Assembly (NCBI RefSeq): GCF_018476525.1
Contig: NZ_JAHCST010000011.1
Coordinates: 124,001 to 188,000, forward strand
DNA from: Acrocarpospora catenulata
GTDB lineage: Bacteria > Actinomycetota > Actinomycetes > Streptosporangiales > Streptosporangiaceae
Direction of reading: 5' to 3'
Length of the DNA stretch: 64,000 nucleotides
The notes under the pieces were generated by a model that was given only the letters and a program-made list of their open reading frames with translations, had not been told where the DNA came from and ran no database searches. The position numbers were made by a program, and so were the translations under genes. Shown piece by piece: positions 15,406 to 24,523 of this stretch; the first letter of the stretch is position 1; each line of letters begins with the position of its first letter.

Positions 15406-18400
15406 ATGCCCTCAGATTTGGTCGAAAACTTTCTCGAATCGATCGACGCTCCCTCACTTTTATGGAACGCTCCTTCGAATAGGGCTGCCGACCTGGTTCC
15501 CAAGCACGTACTGATCGGCCGCGGGGGCGACGGCCTGGAGGTAGCCGTCGCCTTCTGTCCTTCAGGCCCGCCCCTGGCCGAAGCCGTACGACGGCTGCAG
15601 CGGTACCGGCACGACAGCCGACCCGCCCCGGTGCTCCTGGCGGTCCTGTACCGGGACGGTGAGACCGTCAAAGCTTCGACCTGCGGAGTCTCCGACCCGC
15701 TCACCAACGTTGATACCGATCGGCTGGCGCGGGCGTGCTCAGAGGCGTTCAGGGAACCAAACGGCCATTTCGCCAGGCGCGCTCTGGAGCGCATGCTCCC
15801 CGCTCTGGCCGACCCGGATGACAGCGCCGGCCTGCATAACAGCGGACTTTTCGCCACCCATGAACTCCGAACCGGTGTCCCCAATCGCAGCGACTGGGCC
15901 ACCGCGACCACCACGGCAAAGCCGCTCCTGGAACTACGCGGCCTGGAACTCATTCACGGTCTCGGATACGGAACCTCCACTGAAAGTTCCGCCGCGATGC
16001 TGCTCACGGAACAGGGGAGTTCCCGGGCCATCGCCGTGCTGCTGGACGACGAAGAACTCTTCGACCGTCCGGAACCGAGGTTCGGCGCCGTCTCCCCCGT
16101 CTCCTACGCGATCGCGATGGCGGCGCGGCTCGGCCTCCCTTGGGTGATCGTCGTACGCGGCAGCCGACTCCGGCTGCATCCGGTGGACCCAGCCGTCGGA
16201 GTCGGGCGCCAGAGCCAGGGGGAGACCTACGCCGAACTCGACCTAGCACTGCTACGTGATGACGCCGCCGGGTACCTCCACCTGCTCTTCTCTCCCAGGG
16301 CGCTGGGACCTAACGGAACGGTGCACGACATTCTGCGCGCATCGTCGCAGTTCGCCGCCGATCTGGGGGGCCGACTGCGCGAGCGTGTGTACCACGATGT
16401 CGTCCCAAGTTTGGCCGTGGCCATTGCCCGGCAGACGCGAGCTGTCACCGAGGGCGAGTTGCAGGAGGCTTACCAGCACGCTCTGGTGATACTATTCCGG
16501 CTCCTTTTCACGGCGTACGCGGAGGACCGGGGACTCTTGCCGTACGGCCGGAACGAGCATTACACCCGCCATGCAGCGAAAACCCTTGCCAGAAACTTCA
16601 CCACCGACCCGAACCAGGCGTTCGATCCGTCGGCGACGGCACTCTGGGATGATATGGCCGCCGTGTGGCAGGCCATCGACTGCGGAAACCAGGGATGGAA
16701 CGTTCCCGCCTACAACGGTGGCCTTTTCTCCATAGACCTGCACACCAATCCCTCCGGTGCGGCCCTGGCGTCCCTGCGCCTGAGCGACGCGGAATTTGGG
16801 CCGGCGCTGCGCGCCCTGCTTGTAGACACCGGTCCGGACGGAGCTCGGGGACCAGTTGACTTCCGCTCCCTGAGCGTCCGCGAGTTCGGCACCTGCTACG
16901 AAGGCCTGCTGGAGTCGTCCCTGTCGATCGCGCCGGGACCGCTCAAACTCGACAGGGACGGCTCGTTCGTTCCGGCCCGCGAAGGAGACCAGCCAGCCGT
17001 AGGGACAGGTGAGGTCTACTTTCACAACCGTTCGGGGAAACGGAAGTCGACCGGTTCGTACTTCACCAAGTCGTTTGCGGTCGAACACCTGCTGGACACT
17101 ACGCTGGAACCGGCGCTAACCACGCATCTCGATCGGGTTCTCACGCTCTTGGACTCGGGTGACGACGCCAGGGCCGCGGAGGCGTTCTTCGACTTCCGGA
17201 TGGCCGATCTGGCGATGGGGTCGGGGCATTTCCTCATCGCGGCGATCGACCGGATCGAGTCCCGCTTCACGGCCTTCCTCACAGAGCACCCCATCGCCGC
17301 AGTACACGACGAGCTGAACAGGCTCTCCGACGCCGCCCGCGCGCAACTGTACGACCACGCCGACGAGGTGGAGATCGAGACCTCCGCGCTGCTGCGCCGT
17401 CAGATCGCCCGCCGCTGCGTCTACGGGCTGGATCTGAACCAAATGGCAGTCGAGCTGGCGCGGCTCGCAGTCTGGATCCACACCTTTGTCCCCGGTCTGC
17501 CGATGTCCTCGCTGGACCACGGGCTGGTCGTCGGCAACAGCCTCACCGGTATCGGGACGATCGAGGAGGTGGTGGAGATACTCGACCCGCAAAGCGCAAC
17601 CAGCGGCGCGCTCAGTCTCTTCGAGGAGCCAGTCAGGGAAACGCTAGGGACGGCCCGGGAAAGGCTCGCCCGGGTCGCGCTCACTTCCGAGGCCACCAAG
17701 CAGGAGGTGGCGGAGGCCCGGGACGCCCACGAGCAGGCGCTCGACGACGCGTCGGACGCCCGTGCCCTGTTCGACGCCGCCGTGGCGATCCGGTTAGGGA
17801 TCATCACCCCGCTGGTCACACCCGAGCAGGCCATCGCAGCCGGGCACATGCCCGGGGTCCGCAACCGACTGGACGAACTGCGGGTGACGCACTTCCCGTT
17901 TCGTTTCCCCGAGGTGTTCATGCGGGATCGTCCAGGCTTCGATGTGCTCCTGGGCAACCCCCCATGGGAAAAGGTGAAGGTCGAGGAGCACCAGTGGTGG
18001 GGACTGCGTTTCCCCGGGCTGCGGTCGCTACCGCAGCAGGAGCGGTACGCGGCCCTCACACGGCACCGGGCGGAACGGCCGGATCTGGTCGCCGAGTATG
18101 AAGCCGAGATCGAAGCCGTGCGAGTGGTCAAGACAGCGTTAGGCACGGGGCCATTCCCCGGGCTGCGCGCGGCCACCGACACGGACCTGTCACTCGCGTT
18201 CGCATGGCGTTTCTGGCATCTGCTGCGCGAGGGCGGACGGCTCGGCGTGGTGCTGCCGCGAACGGTCCTCAACGGCACCGCCGGGGCTAGGTTCCGCCAG
18301 ACCGTCCTGGCAGAAGGGGCATTCGCCGACGTCACGATATTGGTCAACAGCCGTAATTGGGTCTTCGATGAAGTCGATTCTAGGTACACGATCGGCCTGA

Positions 18401-19452
18401 CAACGGTGGTCAAGGGTGCAGGGCACGCGGGCTGGGTGGAGTTGCACGGGCCTTTCTTCTCTCGGCAGGAGTTCGACCAAGGAACCCGTGTCTCCGGGTA
18501 TGTCGTCGACGCCGCCGCATTCGCGTCATGGTCGGAGGGAGCTTCCTTTCCTGTCTTGCCCCGGAAAGACAGCATGGAGGTTTTCCTCAAACTTCGCTCG
18601 CACCCGAAACTAGGCGCTCCCGGCGGAGATTGGGAGTTCGTCCCACTACGGGAATTGCATGGTACGCAGGACAAGTCCATGTTCGATTTCGACCTAAGCC
18701 CATCCTCCGATGACATACCTGTCCTCACAGGGGGATCGTTCAACCTGTGGGAACCGGATTTCGGAGATCCGTACGCGTACACTAAACGATCAGAGATAGT
18801 TCCACTGCTTCAAATGCGCCGCAAAAAGCAGGTTAAACTCTCACGAAGCGCCCTTTTCGACATGCCGCAAAGCTGGGTGGAGAGTATAGAGTCGCTTCCC
18901 CTGCTCAACCCGAGGATTACCTTCCGCGAGGTTGCCCGGAGCACTGACCAGAGAACGGTAATATGCGTCCTGGCCCCGGCTGGAAGCGCGCTCATCCATA
19001 AGGCTCCCTATCTGCTCCGCCGACGCGGGGACAGGAAAGACGAAGCCTATTTGCTGGGAGTGATGTCCAGCATTCCACTAGATTGGTTCGCTCGGCGATA
19101 CGTAGAGTTAAGCGTTGCCTATGGACTCCTCAGTTCATTCCCAGTTCCTCGACCAGCTAAGGACGATCGACGCAGGAATCGGGTAGTTCAGATAGCTGGC
19201 CGTCTCTCGGCTGTGGACAATCGGTACGCCTCTTGGGCCGCAGAAGTAGGAGTACCGGTCGCTTCGGTCATCTCCGATGCCGAGCGCAACGATCTCATCG
19301 CCGAACTAGACGCACTCGTCGCCTTGCTCTACGGCTTGGACCGCGGTGAGGTCATACACATCTTTGAGACCTTCCACCGCGGCTGGGATCCCGCTGAGCA
19401 TCTCACGGCTGTACTGCGCCACTTTGACGCATGGAAGGCCGAGACGCCGTGA
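15406..19452 (+). CDS. large Eco57I-type N6-adenine DNA methyltransferase
   Basis: A 1348-residue protein. Methyltransferase motifs are clear: TGSYFTKSFAVEHLL (motif X), ADLAMGSGHFL (motif I, about 600), YGLDLNQMAVELA (about 670) and LLGNPPWEKV (motif IV, NPPW at about 851). NPPW is typical of Eco57I-type and PglX/DrmMI-like adenine methylases. The N-terminal 400 residues have no motif I can name, and the C terminus probably recognises the target. The stop overlaps the GTG of a PLD/SNF2 helicase gene by 4 nt, so both act together, as in DISARM- or BREX-like defence. It may methylate self DNA, but single-chain restriction-modification activity cannot be excluded. Confidence 0.9.
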   Translation: MPSDLVENFLESIDAPSLLWNAPSNRAADLVPKHVLIGRGGDGLEVAVAFCPSGPPLAEAVRRLQRYRHDSRPAPVLLAVLYRDGETVKASTCGVSDPLTNVDTDRLARACSEAFREPNGHFARRALERMLPALADPDDSAGLHNSGLFATHELRTGVPNRSDWATATTTAKPLLELRGLELIHGLGYGTSTESSAAMLLTEQGSSRAIAVLLDDEELFDRPEPRFGAVSPVSYAIAMAARLGLPWVIVVRGSRLRLHPVDPAVGVGRQSQGETYAELDLALLRDDAAGYLHLLFSPRALGPNGTVHDILRASSQFAADLGGRLRERVYHDVVPSLAVAIARQTRAVTEGELQEAYQHALVILFRLLFTAYAEDRGLLPYGRNEHYTRHAAKTLARNFTTDPNQAFDPSATALWDDMAAVWQAIDCGNQGWNVPAYNGGLFSIDLHTNPSGAALASLRLSDAEFGPALRALLVDTGPDGARGPVDFRSLSVREFGTCYEGLLESSLSIAPGPLKLDRDGSFVPAREGDQPAVGTGEVYFHNRSGKRKSTGSYFTKSFAVEHLLDTTLEPALTTHLDRVLTLLDSGDDARAAEAFFDFRMADLAMGSGHFLIAAIDRIESRFTAFLTEHPIAAVHDELNRLSDAARAQLYDHADEVEIETSALLRRQIARRCVYGLDLNQMAVELARLAVWIHTFVPGLPMSSLDHGLVVGNSLTGIGTIEEVVEILDPQSATSGALSLFEEPVRETLGTARERLARVALTSEATKQEVAEARDAHEQALDDASDARALFDAAVAIRLGIITPLVTPEQAIAAGHMPGVRNRLDELRVTHFPFRFPEVFMRDRPGFDVLLGNPPWEKVKVEEHQWWGLRFPGLRSLPQQERYAALTRHRAERPDLVAEYEAEIEAVRVVKTALGTGPFPGLRAATDTDLSLAFAWRFWHLLREGGRLGVVLPRTVLNGTAGARFRQTVLAEGAFADVTILVNSRNWVFDEVDSRYTIGLTTVVKGAGHAGWVELHGPFFSRQEFDQGTRVSGYVVDAAAFASWSEGASFPVLPRKDSMEVFLKLRSHPKLGAPGGDWEFVPLRELHGTQDKSMFDFDLSPSSDDIPVLTGGSFNLWEPDFGDPYAYTKRSEIVPLLQMRRKKQVKLSRSALFDMPQSWVESIESLPLLNPRITFREVARSTDQRTVICVLAPAGSALIHKAPYLLRRRGDRKDEAYLLGVMSSIPLDWFARRYVELSVAYGLLSSFPVPRPAKDDRRRNRVVQIAGRLSAVDNRYASWAAEVGVPVASVISDAERNDLIAELDALVALLYGLDRGEVIHIFETFHRGWDPAEHLTAVLRHFDAWKAETP

Positions 19453-22400
19453 GCGCCCATATGGAGGACTTCCGTCCCACGTTCGCCACCAACAACCCCG
19501 AACGCGCGGGGACGGTCTCGGACGCGATCAACACCCTGCTGACCGGGATGCGCACCAACCTGGCCGTCCCGCCTGCAGTCTCGATCGCGACGGCTTACTT
19601 CAACCCTGCCGGCTTCAGCCTGCTGGCCGCCGAGTTGGAGCAGGCTAGCCGGGTGCGACTGCTGCTGGGGGCTGACCCTGACCAGGCCAGGCCCCAGATC
19701 CGCCCGCTGGCCGTCGGCGTCGGCAGGCGCGGGGAACGCCAGCAGATCAAGCGCGTGCTGGAAGGCCATCTGCGCCGATTGGAGGAGGACCGCGACCTAC
19801 TGGGCTTCACCTTTGAGGCCGACGCCGCAGCCCGGCGCCTGGTGGATTGGCTGCGTTCGGGCCGCGTCGAGGTGCGGCGCTACGAGGCCGGTTTTCTGCA
19901 CGGCAAGGCATTCGTCATCGACGGCTCTCTCCCAGGAGTGATCGCCGGATCGAGTAACTTCACCTACTCCGGTTTGGCTGTGAACAAGGAGCTGAACCTC
20001 GGCCAATACGACCCGAAAACCGTACGAGAAGTGCGGGAATGGTACGAGGAAATGTGGCACGCCGCCGCGCCCTTCGACCTGGCCGCGCTTTACGAGTCGC
20101 GCTGGCTGCCGCACAGCCCGTGGCAGGTGTTCCTGCGGATGCTGTACGAGCTGTACGGAGCGGAAGTCGAACAGGAACAGGGGGCCCGATCCTCCTCGCG
20201 ACTCAAACTGACCGCGTTCCAGTCCGACGGGGTGTGGCGGGCCCAGCGGATCCTCGACCGGCTGAACGGCGTGATCGTCGCCGACGAGGTCGGCTTGGGC
20301 AAGACCTTCATCGCCGGGGAGATCCTGCACGAGACCGTGGTCGCTAACCGGCAGAAGGCACTGGTCATCGCCCCGGCGACCTTGCGGGACTCCACCTGGG
20401 GCCCGTTCCTGCGCGAGCGTAACCTGCGCGCCGACATCATCTCCTTCGAGGAACTGGCGATCGGCCTGCCCAACGCCGGCCAAGTTGGTGCGGCGTTGCA
20501 GAATCCCGACGAGTACGCGCTGGTCGTGGTGGACGAGGCGCACGCACTGCGCAACGCCGCCACCAAGCGGGCCGAGGCGCTGCGCACGCTACTGACCGGC
20601 AGCGTCCCCAAGCGGCTGGTCCTGCTCACCGCAACGCCGGTCAACAACAGCCTGTACGACCTGTACAACCTGATCTCCTATTTCGTCACCAACGACGCGG
20701 CCTTCGCCGGCTCCGGGGTTCCTTCACTCCGGGGATACTTCGACCGGGCCATGGCAATGAACCCTGACGATCTTTCCCCGGAGCATCTGTTCGACGTGCT
20801 GGATAAGGTGGCGGTCCGCCGCACCCGGCGGTTCGTTCGCCACCACTACGTCGGCGACCTGGTGGTGATCAACGGGGTGGAGCGGCACATCGCGTTCCCC
20901 ACGCCGCGAGTCCGCCGCGTCGACTACGACCTGGACAAGGCGCTCCCAGGGCTTTTCGACCGACTTGCCACAGCGCTCGGCGCTCACGTGGACCACTCCG
21001 GCCGCCTCGACGGCGGCGGCTCGGCGGTGCTGCTGGACGCCCCCGGCGAAGTGCTCACCCTGGCCCGGTACGTACCTTCCCGATTCCGACGCGGCGGCAA
21101 CGAGGAGCAGTACGAGCAGCAGAACGCCGGGTTGCTGCGCTCGGCGCTGCTCAAGCGGTTCGAATCCTCGGCGTATGCCTTTCAGCGCACTCTGGACAAG
21201 ATGATCGACGGCCACGAGGCATTTCTGTCCGCGCTCGACCACGGCGTGGTGCTCAGCGGGGACGCGCTACGGGAGTGGACCTCCTCCGACGGCGACGACC
21301 TCGACGATTTCCTCTCCTCCCTGGACGCCGCAGACGACGGCAACGTACGAAATGCCAGCGAGTTCGACGCCGCCGCGCTGGGAGCCGCCATACGAGCGGA
21401 CCTGTCCTTGCTCGCCTCCTTTCGTAATGAGGTCCAGGCTCATCAGGCAGGCCCCGATCCCAAGGTCGACATGCTGGTGGAGGAGCTCGCGGTCATCGCC
21501 GAGGAGGCGGCGGCCGAGGGCGTTACCGCGCAGCAGACCCGGGACAAACGCAAGACGCTGGTCTTCTCCTACTATTCCGACACCGTCGAGCACATCCACG
21601 GGCGGCTGCTGGCGGCAGTCGAGGCCGACCCCCGACTGGCCTGCTACCGCGGCCGGATCGCCACCGCCTCCGGCCCGGACCGCTCCGGGCGCGCCCAGGT
21701 CATCGCCGGTTTCGCGCCCCGAACCGCAGGCGGCGGCACCGAAGAGGACCGGTACGACCTGATCATCGCCACCGACGTACTGGCCGAGGGTGTCAACCTG
21801 CAACAGGCCCGGCACATCGTCAACTACGACCTGCCGTGGAACCCGATGCGCCTCGTCCAACGGCACGGACGCATCGACCGCATCGGCTCCGACCACAGCG
21901 CGGTGTTCCTGCGCTGCTTCTTCCCGGACCAGCAGCTTGAACGCCTCCTCGGCCTGGAAGAGCGCCTGCAGCGCAAACTCAAGCAGGCCTCCGCCGCCAC
22001 CGGTGTCGGCGACGTGCTGCCCGGTTTCACCGGCCGTGACGTCAACCTGACCGAAACCCGCGAGGAGATCGACCGGCTGCGCCGCGAGGATGCCACCCTC
22101 TTTGAGACCGGTGGCGCCTCCGCCCTGTCGGGCGAGGAGTACCGGCGCCGCCTCCAGGCCGAGCTTCGCCACTCCCCGGTGCGCAGAGCAGTGCTGGACC
22201 TGCCGTGGGGCAGCGGGTCCGGTTTCCTCCGGATCGGCGGTACGCAGCCCGGCCTGGTGTTCTGCGCCCGCGTCGGCGACCATCCCCGCCCGTGGTTCCG
22301 GTACGTGCCGCTGGGCGCCGATCTGGAAGCCGTCGTGGATGAGCAGGGCCGTCCCGTCGTGATCGGCGACACCCTGGCCTGCCTGGCAGCCGCCGACCCC

Positions 22401-22835
22401 GACAACCAACAGGTCCCCGCCGTGCTGGCCGAGGACGTCTATCGGGCCGCGTTCGGCGCCTGGACGCACGCCCGACAGGACATCCTCACCTCTTGGATGC
22501 ACAACGCCGATCCGGCTAACCTGCAGCAACCTGTCCCCAGGGTGATGCGCGACGCCGCCGAGCTGGTCCGCCGGCAGGGCGCCCACCTGGGAGAGCTGCA
22601 GGACGATCTGGTCAGCCGACTTCAGGCCCCCTACAGCCCGCGCATCCTGCGCGCCGTCCGCGACGGCCTGGCCCACCCCGGGACCGCCCGGCAACGGGTG
22701 GACCAGCTGGCCGAACTCGCCGACCGGCTCGGCCTGGTCCGGCAGCCTTCTCCCGAGCCCTTACCGCCCATCACCGAAGACGACATCCACCTGATCTGCT
22801 GGATCGCCACCGTCCCTGGGCCACCGACCTGTTGA
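19449..22835 (+). CDS. PLD-nuclease / SNF2 helicase fusion
   Basis: The protein has 1128 residues. The N-terminal 230 form a phospholipase-D-like domain with the HKD signature LHGKAFVID followed by AGSSNFT (about 150-172), a nuclease type seen in restriction enzymes. The rest is a SNF2/RapA-type superfamily 2 motor: ADEVGLGKTF (about 278), VVVDEAHALRN (about 361), LLTATPVNN, LVFSYYSDT and the C-terminal lobe ATDVLAEGVNLQ with QRHGRIDRIG (about 805). The GTG at 19449 overlaps the methyltransferase stop. A single HKD copy implies a dimer. DISARM encodes PLD and SNF2 as separate proteins; here they are fused. Confidence 0.92.
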   Translation: MSAHMEDFRPTFATNNPERAGTVSDAINTLLTGMRTNLAVPPAVSIATAYFNPAGFSLLAAELEQASRVRLLLGADPDQARPQIRPLAVGVGRRGERQQIKRVLEGHLRRLEEDRDLLGFTFEADAAARRLVDWLRSGRVEVRRYEAGFLHGKAFVIDGSLPGVIAGSSNFTYSGLAVNKELNLGQYDPKTVREVREWYEEMWHAAAPFDLAALYESRWLPHSPWQVFLRMLYELYGAEVEQEQGARSSSRLKLTAFQSDGVWRAQRILDRLNGVIVADEVGLGKTFIAGEILHETVVANRQKALVIAPATLRDSTWGPFLRERNLRADIISFEELAIGLPNAGQVGAALQNPDEYALVVVDEAHALRNAATKRAEALRTLLTGSVPKRLVLLTATPVNNSLYDLYNLISYFVTNDAAFAGSGVPSLRGYFDRAMAMNPDDLSPEHLFDVLDKVAVRRTRRFVRHHYVGDLVVINGVERHIAFPTPRVRRVDYDLDKALPGLFDRLATALGAHVDHSGRLDGGGSAVLLDAPGEVLTLARYVPSRFRRGGNEEQYEQQNAGLLRSALLKRFESSAYAFQRTLDKMIDGHEAFLSALDHGVVLSGDALREWTSSDGDDLDDFLSSLDAADDGNVRNASEFDAAALGAAIRADLSLLASFRNEVQAHQAGPDPKVDMLVEELAVIAEEAAAEGVTAQQTRDKRKTLVFSYYSDTVEHIHGRLLAAVEADPRLACYRGRIATASGPDRSGRAQVIAGFAPRTAGGGTEEDRYDLIIATDVLAEGVNLQQARHIVNYDLPWNPMRLVQRHGRIDRIGSDHSAVFLRCFFPDQQLERLLGLEERLQRKLKQASAATGVGDVLPGFTGRDVNLTETREEIDRLRREDATLFETGGASALSGEEYRRRLQAELRHSPVRRAVLDLPWGSGSGFLRIGGTQPGLVFCARVGDHPRPWFRYVPLGADLEAVVDEQGRPVVIGDTLACLAAADPDNQQVPAVLAEDVYRAAFGAWTHARQDILTSWMHNADPANLQQPVPRVMRDAAELVRRQGAHLGELQDDLVSRLQAPYSPRILRAVRDGLAHPGTARQRVDQLAELADRLGLVRQPSPEPLPPITEDDIHLICWIATVPGPPTC

Positions 22836-22890
22836 ATGTGCGTCCTGAAGGCATGTCGGCGGCGAGGATCACGAAACCAGCTGCTCAGGC

Positions 22891-24357
22891 CTACTCCAGC
22901 CCGGCTAGTTCCACTTCCAAGTTCCGCAGTTCCTCCCGCGTGGCGGCGATCTCTTCTCGGAGTTCCTCCGCACGCAGCCGCCTGTGGATGCTGGTGCCTC
23001 GGTCGATACGTGTGGAGACCTGCACATGTTCCCGATGACAAATGACGCGTTCGACCAGAATCGCGCGCCCGAGGTCGGTGAACGATTGGAGGCCCCGGGT
23101 GGAGACCGACCGCCAGGGGTTGCGGGCGAACGCATCCAGGCCCGCGACCACAAACGCCCCGTGCTCCTGGATCTCCCGGACCTGCCCCAATTGGGCGGAC
23201 AACCTCGCACGGAGACCCGAAAGCAACCTGTCCGCCTTGGCTGCGCCGATGTGGGCGTCGTAGATTTCGAGCTTCGCCACGAGATGGACGACGTAGGTGG
23301 CCAATACCTCAGGAGCCGGTGCCAATTCTGGGGCCAGCGCCCAGTGGGAGCGGTCGTCGAGCCGGCGGATGAGCATTCGGTCGACCGCGTCGTCGACGGT
23401 CTCCTTGTCTGTGTGGTGGTAGCGCCCGTCGGCATGCCTGTGCTCACAGGCGTACGCCATTTCCGAACGGCCCTTCCATTCATGGAGCGCCATCAGTTGG
23501 TCGCAGAGACCGCAGCGGACGTTCAGAACAAGTTCCAGCGGTTGGGGATTCGCCTCGTCGAAGGCCGAAAGCTTCGCGGTCACCGTGCGGTGGTCTTGGG
23601 CGCGGGTGCCATAGACCTGAATCCACGATTCATCTCCGTCGGCGATCACCGGGGCGATGAGTGCGAGCGCGTCATACTTGACGTGGTCGGCGAACCGCCA
23701 CGTCTCCATAGGCTCACCTTCTCCGAAGGCGTGCCATCCGTGTGCCGGATCGGCCTCACAGCGGAAACCGACTTCGAGCGTACGCGGCTCGAAGAACAGC
23801 TGCGCCTCGGCTCCGCACCCGGCCCCCTCGGAACAGGACGTCCCGGCGGTCAGTACACCGGCTGGCCGCCCGCCGGCACGCCGTTGCTCATCGGCGAGAG
23901 CCCAGTTCCGGCCGACGAGGATGCGGTGGGCCCGTTCGTCGATCGCATCCGCAGCCCTCACCCGCGTGGCTACCGCACGCTCGGCCTCAGCCCTGCGCCG
24001 CGCTTCCTCTTCACGGCCCGGAAGCAGCCGCTCCAGTCTGTCGGCTTCCGCCCTCTGGTGAGGACTCAGCTCGGGCAGTTCGGCGCCGCCGCACGTCCGG
24101 CAGGCCCGTTGATGGTGCAGGTCGGCTCGGAATGCGGTCAGAGACACCGTCACCGGGTCTCCGGCATGTTTGCCGCGTTGCGGACAGGACGGACTGTGTG
24201 ACCGGCCGTTCAGCTTCGCCAAATAGGTGATGTGGATCTGCGCGAGGGAACCCAACTCTTCGTTAAGGAGCAGAGGGGAGAGCAGGACGTCGGCAGTACG
24301 GCGGGAGACCTCTTCCGCCGACCGGTCACCTGTCACCGACCCTCGTGGCAGCGTCAT
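22891..24357 (-). CDS. Cys-rich protein of unknown function in defence island
   Basis: A 488-residue protein I do not recognise. It has several metal-binding-like Cys groups (CRTCGG, CSEGAGCG, VRCGLCDQL with CEHRHADG), an Arg/Glu-rich helical stretch at about 105-150 and a coiled coil at the extreme C terminus (RAEELREEIAATREELRNL). The middle carries Trp-containing segments such as FADHVKYDALALIAPV. It is convergent with the helicase gene (55 nt apart) and divergent from the Mrr-like gene, so it lies inside the defence block on its own promoter. The start is uncertain: ATG 24357 or TTG 24396. Confidence 0.7.
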   Translation of the reverse strand: MTLPRGSVTGDRSAEEVSRRTADVLLSPLLLNEELGSLAQIHITYLAKLNGRSHSPSCPQRGKHAGDPVTVSLTAFRADLHHQRACRTCGGAELPELSPHQRAEADRLERLLPGREEEARRRAEAERAVATRVRAADAIDERAHRILVGRNWALADEQRRAGGRPAGVLTAGTSCSEGAGCGAEAQLFFEPRTLEVGFRCEADPAHGWHAFGEGEPMETWRFADHVKYDALALIAPVIADGDESWIQVYGTRAQDHRTVTAKLSAFDEANPQPLELVLNVRCGLCDQLMALHEWKGRSEMAYACEHRHADGRYHHTDKETVDDAVDRMLIRRLDDRSHWALAPELAPAPEVLATYVVHLVAKLEIYDAHIGAAKADRLLSGLRARLSAQLGQVREIQEHGAFVVAGLDAFARNPWRSVSTRGLQSFTDLGRAILVERVICHREHVQVSTRIDRGTSIHRRLRAEELREEIAATREELRNLEVELAGLE

Positions 24358-24400
24358 GACGTCCAACCTACGCTTTTCCTGATCACTCGGAACCAAGTTT

Positions 24401-24415
24401 GGAATCTTTCATTCC
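24401..24415. promoter_or_regulatory. inverted repeat in divergent promoter
   Basis: GGAAT and ATTCC flank a 5-nt spacer, in an AT-rich stretch containing CCTATATAAC (24421-24430), which could be a -10 region for the Mrr-like gene starting at 24524. The site lies between two divergent genes. The role is inferred from position. Confidence 0.35.
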
Positions 24416-24523
24416 GGAGGCCTATATAACGTGAATAATGCAGTCCTATTCCCAAACTGTCGTACAGCCCAGCTACCTTTTTCCGGAGGTCTCACGACGC
24501 CGCATAAGGCACCGGAGGGGGAA

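Noticed and set aside
15406-22835. complete BREX or DISARM system
   Set aside because: No BrxA/B/C/Z, PglZ or DUF1998 gene is present; only methyltransferase and helicase parts match.
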